Assembly (NCBI GenBank): GCA_017893485.1
Contig: CM030368.1
Coordinates: 179,052,504 to 179,116,503, forward strand
Reading direction: 5' to 3'
From: Hemerocallis citrina
Lineage: Eukaryota > Streptophyta > Magnoliopsida > Asparagales > Asphodelaceae
Length of the DNA stretch: 64,000 nt
Part shown: positions 11,801 to 23,896 of the stretch, piece by piece
Numbering within the stretch: position 1 is the stretch's first letter
Layout of the letters: every line of letters begins with the position of its first letter
Position numbers and translations under genes: made by a program
Notes under the pieces: generated by a model
The model's input: the letters and a program-made list of their open reading frames with translations, nothing else
What the model was told of the DNA's origin: nothing
Databases searched by the model: none

Positions 11801-12454
11801 ATAGCAGAAACCTGGAAAAGGGGGAATTGGAGACCGTCGTTCCGAGGAACTCTTTCCCCAGGTTTGCTTCAGCAACTGCGTGAACTACAAACGCGCATTT
11901 CTCAGTCTGGGGTGTTGTGTGCCCAAGGCCCAGACCAGATGCGTTGGGGACTCGAGAATAAGGGAGTGTTCTCGGTTAGATTACTTTACCACCGAATTCA
12001 CTATCGAGGATGCAGACCCAGCTGGGCAGCGGTGTTATGGAAGGCAAAAATGCCCCTTAAAGTAAGAGTCTTCGTCTGGCTTGTGCTCAATAATGCTATA
12101 CTCACTAGAGAGAACCTGGCCAATAGGCAACCCCACATTGCGACCAACTGTGGGTTCTGCAACATACATACGAAAAATTTGAACTATCTGTTTATTCACT
12201 GCGCAAGAAGTAAGGCCGTCATGATAGAAGTTCTAAGAGCCCTAGGAACAAGTGACTATCCAAGAGAGTATGAGGAACTATGGATTGGCCCCAGATTTGC
12301 ATCGATCCGACACGACATGAAGGATGCGTGGTATATTGCCATTGCGGCAACCACATGGGTATTATGGCTAGATAGGAACAACTTTTATTTCCGTGCTTCA
12401 TGTAATTCTATTTCTGGTAACCTTACTTTTATCATGCATCTGATTTCCTTTTGA
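8889..12454 (+). pseudogene. LINE ORF2: endonuclease, reverse transcriptase, zf-RVT (broken)
   Basis: Order: an apurinic-type endonuclease (VGLQETKLQ near 8985, GGDFNITR near 9298), then RT with GPDGFPMMFF, LDFEKAYDSVDWE, GLRQGDPLSPLLF and the active-site YADDILLF (10950-10973), then the plant zf-RVT region (LKVRVFVWL with CGFC...H...C near 12150-12210). Breaks: TAG just after the start (WNV-stop), TAG at 9246-9248, TAA at 10731-10733, a frameshift near 11260-11330, then further stops including TAG at 11729-11731. ORF2 nicks target DNA and primes cDNA synthesis (family knowledge); this copy cannot. Confidence 0.92.
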
Positions 12455-12953
12455 GCTACAGCTGCTGCCACAGGAGAGATGGAGGATTGCAAGGGTCTTC
12501 CAGGTGGAAGAATTTGACGACGAAGAGATAGAGTTCGGGCCGACTCTGGATTGAGGAGTGGGCACCCTCCATCCTATTCAGTATTTCATCAGCTGCATTC
12601 TCTGTTTCTATATATTTTGTATCAATCTTTTGTACTTTTGGTTGTCTGAGGTTTGGATGATTTAACCCACCCCCAGGGTTCTGTTGGGGGTTTATGTTGT
12701 ATTTCCTGCACTGCACTTTTTTTTCCCGGTACTCCGGGGTTGTTTATTAATCTCTTATTAATGAAACAGGGTGGCGTTATTCCACCTTTTACTTCAAAAA
12801 AAAAACCATCCAATATGAAAACAGGAAAAGAAAATATCAGCCCATAGAGCAACACAAATGTAAAACATTTAAATCTCTATAAGCTGAAACTCACACGCTA
12901 AATGTCCACTCTAGGGTGTCGTTCCTCATAAATTTGTACTACTTATGAAGCAT

Positions 12954-12965
12954 GCTCTGATACCA
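12954..12965 (-). promoter_or_regulatory. Primer-binding site (tRNA-iMet type) of the LARD-like element
   Basis: The minus strand reads TGGTATCAGAGC, two bases from the LTR end at 12968. It proves that this LTR is the 5' LTR of a minus-strand element whose interior lies at lower coordinates. Confidence 0.85.
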
Positions 12966-13922
12966 TCTGTAACTCCCCAAATTCCAAATAAGAATGAATT
13001 CGAGATTCCACAGGATCTTTACTTCACTTCGTATAATTTTACAAGGAATTTAAAACTCTTTCAACAACAATACATCAGAGTTTAAAATACAACTTTGGTT
13101 TACACAGTGAAAGAAATAAAGATTTCATCATTTGAAGAATACAACTTATACAACTTAAAATAAATCATTGATTGCATCATAATAGCTTTGTTCCTTCATG
13201 GATAGTCCATTACCTGCATATCAACCTGTGGGCACGTCAGTCACTTACAACTGACGAAAGTGTTATACTCGGCTATCCTCTCTATGCCGTACTTATAAGA
13301 TCTCAATACTTTAACAAATAACAATTACAAGATTGAATGAAATAAATAAAGTGTTAAATTGTGTCTACGCTAAACATGTAGGTGTAAGCCATGCATTAAT
13401 GCCTAATGCACACAATTTTATACTAATATGACACTAATGCACACTTTTTCAGATTCTATGCATCTCATACTACATAGGTCTGAGGGTAAGCGCCTACGTA
13501 CTCCACAATATAAAGGCTCGATCCCTTGCCATGATAACTACCCGGTAATAAAATAAGGTTTAGATCATTCCACGGATATGGGTCCCAGCCCAACGGCTAT
13601 TATAACGGTTCTCTCATTGTGCGAATCATCCTGCAAGTGCCCCCTAGCCCCGGTATACGTATATACATTGGAGACGGTAAACTATCCGTCCGACTTCGCC
13701 AAGTCCCGGATTTAAATATAATAAAAACTCGTCTCCTACAGAGCAACCTCAGTCCGACGATTGGGTCTATAGCCATGGAGATCCACCGCCGACTATATAG
13801 AGGCAACCCACTTACGTTTGCCCAGATTTACTACATCTTCACTTAAGTGCCTACTTACTTATTTAGTTCAAGACGTGAATGTGTTATCATTCCTAGAATC
13901 AGTATTACCTCCTACCGGACTT

Positions 13923-14306
13923 GTTCACAAAAAATATACGAGATCGCCCGATGGCAATATCTCGAAATCAAATCTCAAAATCTTTCTTTCGATATTGCCG
14001 GTAACCGAGGTCTCACTAATTCTTAAATCATAATCTTTCATGCACAAGAAACATGGGTACACATACCCTTTAATAATCATGTCTTAAACCTAGATGATTT
14101 CATCTTTCAATTCAGTTCACAAAAAATATACGAGATCATCCGACGGTAATATCTCAAAATCTTTCTTTCAATATTGTCGGTAACCGAGGTCTCACTAATT
14201 CTTAAATCATAATCTTTCATGCACAAGAAAGATGGGTACACATACCCTTTAATAATCATGTCTTAAACCTAGATGATTTCATCATTCAATTCATTTCACA
14301 ACTTAA
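13923..14306. repeat. Two-copy 192-bp tandem duplication in LTR
   Basis: gttcacaaaaaatatacgaga recurs at 13923 and 14115, and both copies run through ataatcatgtcttaaacctagatgatttcatc. Differences are few, so the duplication is young relative to the LTR family. Confidence 0.9.
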
Positions 14307-14875
14307 GCAATGTCTCATTTAGCACTATTCATGATTCTCAAAATTTTTTTAGGTCTTTTACATGAACAAACTTCATTCAACAACAATCTTTTTAATAACT
14401 TAAGTGCAAATAACCAATTCACATTTCAACATATACCACGTACTCTAACTTCACATAAGTAAATCATCACCTCAAAAAGAAATTTATTCACATGGATAAT
14501 TTATTCTCATTCTACCAATAAATCTCATTTGTAATTTAAAACTCATGGAATAACTCTAAGAATCAAATGCAATCTATTCAAGAGGCATTAAAATTTCATA
14601 GCATATTTCCTTTACTCTTCTAAAATAGGGTCATATTTACTCTTCTAAAATAGGGTCATATTCTTCTTAATAATAAAACAAAATCTTTACTTACTTTCTA
14701 TTTCAAACTTTCCATTTTAAAATCTCAATTATACATGAAAAATCTGACACTAATTTTAGTAAGTTCTAAATCATTTTATAGGAATAATAAGATTTTTCCC
14801 AAATTTTAATTTACTACAAAAAAAAACTCATTATTATTTTAACTCAACCATTAAAAAAAGTAAGAACCCACACTG

Positions 14876-15089
14876 GGTTTCGAACCCATGAAGTCCCAGG
14901 CAAGGCTCACAGCCCCCAACGACAGCCACTAGCCCAAGTAGGCTCGGTGTCTTAATTCCATTTCATTTTTCTTATGAATAGGCTCTCGGATTTTGGGCTT
15001 TATTTAAAAAAAATTAGAAAGTTTTGGGCTTGCTAGGCTTCGAACCTGAGCCAAATCAGAAAGCCAGCGTGCGTCAGACCACTAGGTCA
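14876..15089 (-). other. Pair of tRNA-like A/B-box modules in LTR
   Basis: Two modules on the LTR strand. Module 1 (14876-14937): A-box-like TGGGCTAGTGG and exact B-box GGTTCGAAACC. Module 2 (15036-15089): TGACCTAGTGG and GGTTCGAAGCC, which fits the B-box consensus GGTTCGANNCC. The box spacing (about 35-45 bases) is tRNA-like but no cloverleaf forms. The solo LTR at 28157 carries a similar pair. Confidence 0.55.
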
Positions 15090-16022
15090 TCTGTGCCCAT
15101 CAACTCACAATCAACCCGAAAGGGTTTTGTTCCTATTTCGTACTGTTTCATTAATTTTCATAAAACTTAGTTTTCTCTTTTAATCAAATCTTTCATTAGT
15201 CTACAACTAATTATTTTAAACTGAAATTTATTACCAACAGAAACGTATGGATTATAAATTTTCATATTTGATAATACATCTAATTTCAAATCCATTTCTT
15301 CTCTTTTAATAAATAAGAATTTCTTTAATTTAATAAAAAGCAATTTGTACCTCTCACAACCAAATAAAGTGAATCTCTATGTACCAAATTAACTTTACTA
15401 CATATTTCTTGACTACAAGGGAAATCCTTAACACTTCTTTATGCATATTATAAGTTTTGACAATACCATTTCAATCATGCATAAACTTGTATACTATATG
15501 GCATTATCTCATTAATCATTACTTTCTTTCTAATTATCATAGTGTCAATTTCCCTTCTCAAACACAACATGGTTTCAATAAGTCATGGCATAAATATCAT
15601 AGATTAAATCTACATTTACCACATCAATGTTAATCTACTTTATTTATTTGCCAAAATTAGCATGCTTGTCCTACAAATTAGAAAGCATAAAGATCACCCA
15701 CCTCTCCAACGCCAGACTGCTATGCCAACCACGCCGATCAATATGTAATCTATTCATATGCTTTTGTTACAACTTTCTGTGATCTCTTTTATTTCATAAA
15801 AACTCGATTCTCTAATTAATCAAATCTTTTATTGGACTGAAATAAATTTATATAAATTGAGATTATTCTCTAACAGTAACTCATAGATATCCAACTCATG
15901 TTTTTTTTAAAGAAAGAACTAATTTTCAAATTGTTTCCCTTTACTAATAACATACACTTTGTATTTATTCGAAAATATCACATTATGTATTTTATGAACA
16001 ATCAAAAGAGTTTATTGGTATC

Positions 16023-16611
16023 TGATATGGCTAAAAATGGGGTTAAATCGGAACCGTCCAGATTGGGCACGAATCTTGAAGCTCAGGGGTAAAACGATAA
16101 TTTCACATACAAATGGGCCCGAAACGGGTACTGGATCTCCTTCTCACAGATCCAACACCCCACGAACGGGTCCACTCCAACTGGGTACGGGTCCCGACCC
16201 ATAACAAACCCAGATCAGCAAGAGGAAAATCAGGGTCACTGATTTGACCGAATCAACGGGCCTGATTTGCTCTCACCGGGAATCAGGGGTCAGTTTCCTA
16301 AACAGATTGAAAGGATTTTTCTCCTGACAGTTACACAGGAAATCAGGTCCCTAATCACTCCCCTGGCGACTATAAATACCTCCCCCTACCACTGTGACCA
16401 GGTAATCACTCTTTTTCCACCTTAAGCTCTTTCTTAATCACCACTGGTTACTGACAAGAGCGTCGGAGGGTGCGTCGCCGGAATCAACTCCGGTGTATCG
16501 CACTTCCTTGCAGGTTGCGGCAGGAATCAGAAGGCTTGGATCCGCTGTTCAGGTTTTTCTCGAACTCACAAATCTCATCTGTTTACCCCCACACCAGAAT
16601 CAGCGGTAACA
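16023..16611 (+). repeat. 5' LTR of Tat element 1
   Basis: TGATATGGCTAAAAATGGGG to CAGCGGTAACA. A TATA-like CTATAAATACC lies near 16371-16381. Same length as the 3' LTR. A reading frame beginning at 16470 in the LTR runs through the PBS in frame with gag. Confidence 0.95.
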
Positions 16612-16614
16612 GAT

Positions 16615-16632
16615 TGGCGCCATCTGTGGGAA
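16615..16632 (+). promoter_or_regulatory. Primer-binding site of Tat element 1
   Basis: TGGCGCCATCTGTGGGAA begins three bases after the LTR. Element 2 has the equivalent TTGGCACCGTCTGTGGGAA in its minus-strand orientation (60093-60112). I do not assign the tRNA. Confidence 0.75.
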
Positions 16633-16685
16633 AAACCACACGAACAGCCTCCGCCTCTTCCTTGTCAACTAGCCTTTCTCCAACC

Positions 16686-18733
16686 ATGCCTCCCAAGAAG
16701 GTCAGGTCTAGGGGGTCCAACCGCGGACCCAACCCCGCCGATCAGCCAAAGGAGGTCCCTGTCCATCCTGCTCCGCAGCCCGAACATCTTCCTCCCCCGG
16801 TCCAACAGGGCCAGCCTCCTCTTCCAAACCAACAACCCCCAAATGGTCCTGCTGGTCAAAAACAGCGGAGGCAGAAGCAACCACTCCATCCAGACCACGT
16901 CTCGATTCACAACGCCTCCTGGGACTCTATGGCTTCCCATCACCCCCGAGCCTCCGACCTCCGCAACACCGTCCTGAACCGCCAAAAGGAAGAGGACCTT
17001 CGCAACCACCTAGATGAGAGGCGGGCCCGAGAGGGAGCCTCCCGCCAGCATCATGGTGAGCGATCTCCTCATCACCGAGACAGTAGGAGGTCTCCGGACC
17101 GAAGGGGCCGGGCGGAATCTCCTGAGCGCTGTAGGAGGAGGCCACATTCCCCCGCGGATCGGCATCATCCGAGGAACAATGAGGAACCTATCACTCGTGC
17201 CGAGTTCCTACAGTTCCAAGAGACTGTGTTGCAGGCCCTCAACCTTCACCCCAACAACCATAATGCCCAGAGGGTTCCAACACCCCCACGGGTTCCAAGT
17301 CCTTGCCGCCGATCCAGAAGCCCTCTCCCGGCTCCCAGTCACCAGCAGCACCCCTATAGTCCTCGCCGATCCTAGGACTATCGACACCGCAGTCCCCACT
17401 CCCCTTCCTATGAAGAAGAGTCCAGGGGATCGTATGATTACCAACGGAGGGACGATGCCCTCTACCGTTGTCTCCACGAGGTGGAGAGGCGCATCGGTCG
17501 CATGGACAAAGAGGAAGAGTCGAGAGCAGGGACCGTCCATCCCAGCGGACCCCCTTCTCTCGGACAATCATGGAGGCCCCCATACCGAGGGGTTTCAAAC
17601 CTCCGCAGTTTGAAACGTACTCAGGGGAGTCCGACCCAGTTGATCGCGTCGAAAGCTTCAAGACCTTAATGCTGATTCATCAAGCTTCCGACGCCATGCT
17701 CTGTAAGACCTTCCCCGCCACCCTCAAGGGGTCGGCTCGGGAATGGTACTCCAGGCTCGCTCCCTCTTCCATCTTCTCGTTCGAGCAGTTCGAAACGCTC
17801 TTCATAACTCACTTTGTGAGTAGCAGGCGAACTGAGAAGACGAGCCTTTTCCTACTCCACCTCCGATAGGAGAGGGGAGAAAAGCTGAGGGACTATGTGA
17901 GGAGATTCACCGCAGAGGTCAGGTCTATCGCCTCCCTAGACCAGTCAGTGGCGACCATTGTGTTCCAGTCGAACGTCCTTAACTCCAACCTCCGGTCGTC
18001 CCTCGCCAAGAAGCCCCCGCACAACTTCACCGATCTTCTCCTAAGATGCGAGAAGTACATTCGGGCGGAGGAGGCCGAGTGCCTCCCTAATTTCGGTGGA
18101 TCCGCCTCCGGATCGAAGAGGAAGACGACAGAGGAGGAGGGGTCCAAAAAGTTGCAGAAGGACAATAGCGGCCAGCGCCGTCCTCCCCCCAGGTTCGAGA
18201 AGTTCACTCCCCTCACCACCAATGTCTCCACCATCCTGATGGAAGTGGAGAAAGAAGGAGTCATACCTCCAGCTCCGAGAATGAACACCCCAGCCAAGAG
18301 GAGGAACAAAGAGAAATGGTGCCGTTACCACCGGGACCACGGCCATGACACCAACGACTGCCGGGCATTGAAAAATGAGATAGAGGCCCTCATCCAGAGG
18401 GGGCAGTTGGCCAAATTTGTTAAGGCAAACGATCGGGCGGATCGCAACACTCCTCTGCCTCGGGGGGCTAACAAGCGCTCCGAGCGGCGCGATGAGACCC
18501 CCGAGTTCGAGGAAGAGCGAGTTCTGCACCTCATCCACGGAGGCCCCATGGGGGGCTCCTCCAACTCCTCTCGGAAGGCCTTCGTCCGAGAGGTCAACTC
18601 GGTTCACAGCGCCCCTCCCCCCAAAGGCCTTGGCGTCCCAGTGACTTTCTCCGATGAAGACCTCGAGGGGGTCCGAACTCCCCACTGCGACGCACTTGTC
18701 ATCGACCTTCGCATGGCAAACTTTAAGGTGTAG
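16686..18733 (+). pseudogene. Tat gag (and protease N-terminus), broken
   Basis: The start MPPKKVRSRGSNRG at 16686 is conserved in element 2 (MPPRKLKSRGSNRG). A proline- and arginine-rich N-terminal half precedes the retrotransposon gag core (FKPPQFETYSG, then FPATLKGSAREWYSRL near 17710-17760), a CRYHRDHGHDTNDC motif near 18320-18362, and the approach to the protease. Breaks: TAG at 17373-17375, a frameshift near 17520-17560, TAG at 17867-17869 (CAG expected) and TAG at 18731-18733 (GAG in element 2). Gag forms the particle that packages the RNA (family knowledge). Confidence 0.9.
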
Positions 18734-20872
18734 AGGGTCCTGGTTGACAATGGGAGCTCGGTGAACATCCTCTTCCTCTCGGCCTTCCGAGAGCTGCAGC
18801 TGTCGCGGGATCGTCTCAAGCCGGCCGGCTACACGCTCCACGGGTTCATGGGGGTACCAGTAACTGTCGAAGGGGTTATTACCCTGGACGTAACTGCTGG
18901 GAAGACCCCTACTACCCAGACCAAGCCGATGGACTTTATGGTCGTCGATGTCCCGGCCGCATATAATGTCATCCTAGGCCGACCCGGCCTAGCTGCCCTG
19001 GAAGCTGTCCCTTCAGCGTACCACCTTAAAATGAAGTTCCCCATTCGGTCGGGAGTAGGAGAAGTCAGGGGCAGCCAAGAAACGGCTCGGAAGTGCTACA
19101 TGACTTCCACGGGGGGTCCGGTGCTCTCCCTCGAGACTCTGAAGATCCCCGAGCCGAATGTCCGACCCATATCCGAGCCGGCGGACGAATTGGAAGAAGT
19201 ACTCGTTTCGGACGAGGACTCGAGCCGAAAGTTCCTCATCAGCAAGTCCTTGCCGACAGCACTATGTTCCGACTTGGTGCAGTGCATCCGGGAGAACCGC
19301 GACCTGTTTGCTTGGTCCGCCGCGGATATGCCCGGGATTTCCGAGGACCTTCTGGTGCACCGCCTCAGCGTCGAACCGGGGCGCAGACCGGTTCAGCAGA
19401 AGAGGCGTAAGTTCGCCCCCGAGCGACAACAGGCCATCAAGGAGGAGGTAGACAAGCTCTTGAGAGCTCGGTTCATACAGGAGGTGAACTATCCCGAGTG
19501 GCTCTCCAATGTGGTCATGGTTAAGAAGTCCAATGGCTCTTGGAGGATATGCATCGACTTCACCGACCTGAATAAGGCGTGTCCGAAGGATCCATTCCCT
19601 CTCCCAAATATCGACACCCTCATTGATGCCACCTCGGGCCATGAGCTCCTCAGCTTCATGGATGCCTTCTCCGGCTACAATCAGATCCGAATGTTCCCCC
19701 TGTACATTCCGAAGACCTCCTTCATTACCGACCAGGGCCTCTACTGCTATAGAGTCATGCCGTTCGGGTTGAAGAACGCTGGAGCCATCTACCAGCGCCT
19801 CGTCAACAAGGTCTTCCAAAGCCAGATAGGCCGCAACATGGAAGTGTACGTCGACGACATGCTCGTCAAGAGCATCCGAGGTACCGACCACGTGGCCGAC
19901 CTCCAGGAGGCATTCGGCGTATTGAGGAGGCACAACATTCGGCTTAACCCGAACAAGTGTGCGTTCGGGGTCTCATCGGGAAAGTTCCTCGGCTTCATGG
20001 TGAGCCAGCGAGGGATTGAAGCAAATCCCGAGAAGATCAAGGCCATACTGGACATGGCCCCGCCCCGGAACGTCAAGGAAGTGCAGAAGCTTACGGGTCG
20101 GCTCGCCGCTATTGGCCGGTTCCTCTCGAAGTCTGGGGAAAAATGCCTCCCCTTCTTCAAGGCTCTCAGGGGGGCTAAGGGTTTCGAATGGGGCCAACCA
20201 CAACAGGAGTCGTTCGACCAACTGAAGACCTACTTAGTGAACCCTCCTCTGCTCAGCAAACCCGTTCCGGGGGAAACCCTCTTCATCTACTTAGCTGCTT
20301 CCGAGCAGACCCTGAGTGCTGTGTTAATGAGGGAAGAAGACCGGGCTCAGAGGCCCATTTACTATGTGAGCAAAGTGCTCCGGGATGCCAAGCTCCGCTA
20401 TCCGAAGATAGAGAAGATGGCCTACGCCCTGGTCATGGCGGCAAGGAAGCTCCGCCCGTACTTTCAATCCCACTCGGTTATGGTCCTCACCGACCAACCG
20501 CTGAAACAGATCCTCCACAAGCCCGAAACTTCGGGCCGGCTAATGAAGTGGTCCATAGAGCTGAGCCAACACGACATCTCCTACCAACCTCGGACTGCAA
20601 TCAAAGCTCAGGCCCTCGCCGACTTCATCGTCGAGTCCACTATTCCCGAGGTCAGCCACGTCCCGAACGGACCCCCCATTTGGACAGTTTTTGTGGACGG
20701 ATCCTCCTGCAACAAGGGTAGCGATGTCGGTATCATCCTGAACGGCCCTGATGACTTCGTCCTCCAGTATGCTCTCCGCATGAACTTCAAGGCCTCAAAC
20801 AACGAGGCGGAGTATGAGGCACTAATCGCGGGCCTCGAACTAGCCCGAAGTGCCGGTGCGCAGTGCCTCTGA
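18734..20872 (+). pseudogene. Tat pol part 1: protease, reverse transcriptase, RNase H
   Basis: Same frame as the gag core. The protease motif VDNGSSVNILF begins at about 18742. RT is recognised by VVMVKKSNGSWRICIDFTDL, FMDAFSGYNQI, MPFGLKNAG and the active-site YVDD (tac at 19847, residue 363 counted from 18761). RNase H starts near FIYLAASEQTLSAVL (about 20280). A second, archaeal-type RNase H begins at VFVDGSS (about 20690) and continues with NNEAEYEALIAGL. The TGA at 20870-20872 interrupts it; element 2 has arginine there, so CGA became TGA at a CpG. Otherwise the 703-codon stretch is open. Confidence 0.93.
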
Positions 20873-22435
20873 GTCCATAGTGACTCTCAGCTGGTTGTGA
20901 ACCAAGTCTTGGGCGAGTACGAAGCGCATGACGAACGGATGGCAAAGTACCTCGCCAAGGTCCGAGCCCTCATGAGCCGGTTTGAAGAGGCACTCATCCA
21001 ACGAGTCCCTCGAGAGGAGAATTCACAGGCTGACGCCCTCTCCAAGTTAGCCTCATCCTCCCTCCAGGGTCTCGAGCAGACTGTTTTGATCGAGGTCCTT
21101 TCGAGGCCGAGCATAGAAGACGAGACCCCTGGCTCAGTGGAGTCATTGCCGGTCCTACTGCAAGATAACTGGATGAAGCCGTTAGTGGAGTTCTTAAGGG
21201 ACGGACTCCTTCCCGAGGACCTCAAAGAAGCACGCCGAGTCAGAACCCGGGCCGAGCGGTATGTCTTGATCGAGGGGATCTTATACAAGCGCTCCTTCTC
21301 TCAGATTGATGGCCGACCATACTTAAGGTGCCTCTCCCCAGAACAGGCCGACTACGCATTGCAAGAGCTACACGAAGGCATCGGCGGAGCACATTCGGGG
21401 TCTAGATCTTTGGCTCGGAAAGCTCTGAATTACGGGTACTTCTGGCCGACTCTCCTCCAAGACGCCGAGCGACACGTTCGGCAATGTGGCTCTTGTCAAA
21501 GACATTCCAACGTTCATCGCCTCCCTCAAGCTAACCTTGCCTCCCTATCAAGTCCTATCCCCTTCGCAATGTGGGGAATGGATTTACTAGGGCCCTTTCC
21601 TCCGGCTCCGGGTCAGTTCAAGTTCTTGGTCGTAGCCATCGACTACTTCTCAAAGTGGATTGAGGCCGAGCCCCTCGCCACTATCACCGAGAACAAGGTG
21701 CTTCAATTCTTCTGGAAAAGCGTCATCTGTCGGTTCGGCATCCCCCGTGTTATAGTAACCGACAACGGAACTCAGTTTACCGGGGCTGCGTTCCGAGCTC
21801 TGTGTGAGGACCTTGCTATCCAACGGCGCTTCTCTTCCGTCTCACACCCGCAGTCGAACGGCCAAGCAGAAAACGCCAATCGGCAGATCCTCACGGGTAT
21901 CAAGAAGAGGCTAGACAAATGTTCCAAAGGCTTATGGGTCAACCAACTCCCCAACGTACTATGGAACTACCGCACGAACAAGCGGACCCCCACAAGAGAG
22001 TCCCCTTTCAACCTCACCTATGGGTCCGAGGCGGTGATACCCCTCGAGGTCGGAATACCTTCCCCTCGCCTCGCAGCCTACAATGAGGAACAGAACGCCA
22101 GAGACCTCAGGGCGAACTTAGACCTGGTGGATGAACTAAGGGAGAGAGCATCAATTCGGCAACAGAACTACCGAATGAGGGTCGAATTGGCATATAACAA
22201 GAAAGTCCGACCCACCAATCTCAAGCAAGGGGACTTAGTCCTGAGAAAACTGGCCATATCCTTCTCCAGTCAGAAGAGCAAACTGGCTCCAAACTGGGAA
22301 GGGCCTTACAAGATCACAAGGGTAGTTCGGCCCGGAGCATATCGTCTGGAAGATCAAGAGGGCAGAGAGATTCCGAGGACCTGGAATGCCGACCACCTCC
22401 TAAAATACCAAGAAAGCGCCCTGACATCTCTCTAA
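20873..22435 (+). pseudogene. Tat pol part 2: archaeal-type RNase H end and integrase
   Basis: In frame with the preceding segment. It finishes the second RNase H (HSDSQLVVNQ, then QADALSKLAS), followed by integrase. The HHCC zinc site is H159, H166, C197 and C200 counted from the methionine at 20897. The catalytic triad is D229 (MDLLGPFP), D289 (TDNGTQF) and E325 (GQAENANR), a D-x59-D-x35-E spacing. The C-terminus has GAYRLEDQEGREIPRTWNADHL. There is no chromodomain, as expected for Tat. The segment is open for 512 codons, so integrase itself looks intact and only upstream stops disable it. Confidence 0.93.
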
Positions 22436-22525
22436 GTATTACAGGATATCGAGCCATTCCTCTCCTCTAACTTGTAATTCATTTTTTAAGTTGTTACATG
22501 TAAAAACGGTTCTTCGTCAATTATC

Positions 22526-22531
22526 AATAAA
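22526..22531 (+). terminator. Poly(A) signal after pol
   Basis: AATAAA 91 bases after the pol stop. The equivalent place in element 2 (54172-54177, minus strand) also has AATAAA. It may end a subgenomic sense transcript before the tandem array; use is inferred. Confidence 0.4.
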
Positions 22532-22600
22532 GAATGCTCTCTCATACTTATAAATTTGCTTGCTTCTCTCCGCCTTTACCTTTTATTTCTTTTATTTTTC

Positions 22601-23270
22601 AACCAATGGTTCGGAGTCCAATGTCCGGCTCGGCTTTACCTCCTCGGTTCGCCCCCGGGCGAGTCAGAGGTAGATCGCCGTTCGGAACTTCTCCCACAAC
22701 CGTTGAACCACACCGATGGTTTGGAGTCCAACACTCGGCTCGACTTTACCTCCTCGGTTCGCCCCCGGGTGAGTCAGAGGTAGATCGCCGTTCGGAACTG
22801 CTCCCACAACCGTTGAACCACACCGATGGTTTGGAGTCCAACACTCGGCTCAACTTTACCTCCTCGGTTAGCCCCCGGGCGAGCCAGAGGTAGATCGCCG
22901 TTCGGAATTGCTCCCACAACCGTTGAACTACACCGATGGTTCGGAGTCCAACACTCGGCTCGACTTTACCTCCTCGGTTCGCCCCCGGGTGAGCCAGAGG
23001 TAGATCTCCGTTCGGAATTGCTCCCACAACCGTTGAACTACACCGATGGTTCGGAGTCCAACATTCGGCTCTACTTTACCTCCTCGGTTCGCCCCCGGGT
23101 GAGCCAGAGGTAGATCGCCGTTCGGAATTGCTCCCACAACCGTTGAACTACACCGATGGTTCCGGAGTCCAACACTTGGTTCGATTCCACTCCCCAAGCT
23201 TGCTTCTCGGCGAGCTAGGAGTGGATCGCCATTCGGAATTGCTCCCACGACTGCCGAACACTCGCTACGC
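22601..23270. repeat. Tandem array, about six 110-bp units, between convergent genes
   Basis: caccgatggt-type landmarks recur every 110 bases (22711, 22821, 22931, 23041, 23151), starting from a related copy at 22601. The last unit (about 23158-23270) is diverged and resembles the monomer of the array at 52640-54090. The array lies between the end of pol and the end of the antisense gene. Apparent ORFs through it on both strands follow from the repeat and are not called genes. Confidence 0.92.
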
Positions 23271-23410
23271 TCGGCGAGCCCCACCATGGGGAGAGGTTCG
23301 ACTCACCCCTCGACTTCGCATGAAGAATGAGACTGAGGCACTGCTCGGCATCACCGGCCGAGCACTCTTGTCGCCGAGACGAGAGTGAACAAGAAGAAGG
23401 GTCAGATCAC

Positions 23411-23640
23411 GCTGTCCCCGGTCGGCTAACCGAGCAAGTACCAATCTGAGCTCGCAAACGGAGAAAACTCACTTTCTCCTCAACTTTCGTGTAGGATCTC
23501 GATCAGACGGCCCAGATCTTGCCAGCGACGCTAAACGACAAGATAGCGTTTTCTTGGGAACTGAGCCCTCTCGAGATTCGTACCAGAATCCAACGGCCCT
23601 GATCTTGTCAGCATCGCTAAACGACGAGATAGCGCCGCCA
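23411..23640. repeat. Repeat module also found upstream of the antisense promoter
   Basis: The stretch from ccggtcggctaaccgagcaag through cgctaaacgacaagatagcg to ttcttgggaactgagccc is nearly identical to copies at about 31751-31925, 32941-33115 and 33600-33680. CGCTA...TAGCG can form a short hairpin. A second partial copy starts near 23600. It is non-coding. Confidence 0.8.
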
Positions 23641-23813
23641 TGGGAGCTGGTTCACCTCGGGGTCCATTACTAATCCCTACGTCTCAGAACGTGCCAAGGC
23701 GCCGAACCACGAACAAAAGAGGGTTCAGCTCGGAGACCTCGGCACGACGAACACAGTCACAAGCGAGAAAACTACACGGAGCAACAAAAGACATGCTAGT
23801 TCTTGAAAGAAAT

Positions 23814-23819
23814 TTTATT
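23814..23819 (-). terminator. Poly(A) signal of antisense terminal exon 5
   Basis: AATAAA on the minus strand, 78 bases beyond the stop of the exon ending at 23897. Confidence 0.5.
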
Positions 23820-23896
23820 AATAATCGGGACATAATACAAAGCAATCCTTCTATGGTTACAAGGCATTAGAAAACAAAAGGTACAGCGCCGACCAA

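Larger units (their letters stand above)
8127..12804 (+). mobile_element. L1-type LINE, 5'-truncated, with target-site duplication
   Basis: Flanked by a perfect 16-bp duplication, ACCATCCAATATGAAA (8111-8126 and 12805-12820), and ending in an A-run after acttc. It holds the end of ORF1, an ORF2 with endonuclease, RT and a C-terminal zinc-knuckle region, and a 3' UTR of about 350 bp (12455-12790). At 4.7 kb it is shorter than a full plant L1 and ORF1 is incomplete, as expected for 5' truncation. Several stops and a frameshift make it inactive. The perfect duplication suggests a fairly recent insertion. Confidence 0.95.
12968..16022 (-). repeat. 5' LTR of the LARD-like element, R-U5 half
   Basis: Starts TGTAACTCCCCAAATTCC, related to the ends at 1148 and 28157, and runs to GTATC (16018-16022), where Tat element 1 is inserted. 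It holds a two-copy 192-bp tandem duplication and two tRNA-like modules. It continues at 34772. Confidence 0.8.

Noticed and set aside
14876..15089. True tRNA genes
   Set aside because: A and B boxes are present but no acceptor stem or cloverleaf could be recognised; the same holds at 2597 and 29713.
18731..18733. Programmed stop or read-through between gag and pol
   Set aside because: Element 2 has a glutamate codon at this place, so a point mutation is simpler.
22534..23388. Overlapping open frames on both strands in the 110-bp array
   Set aside because: Explained by repeat periodicity and GC-rich composition.
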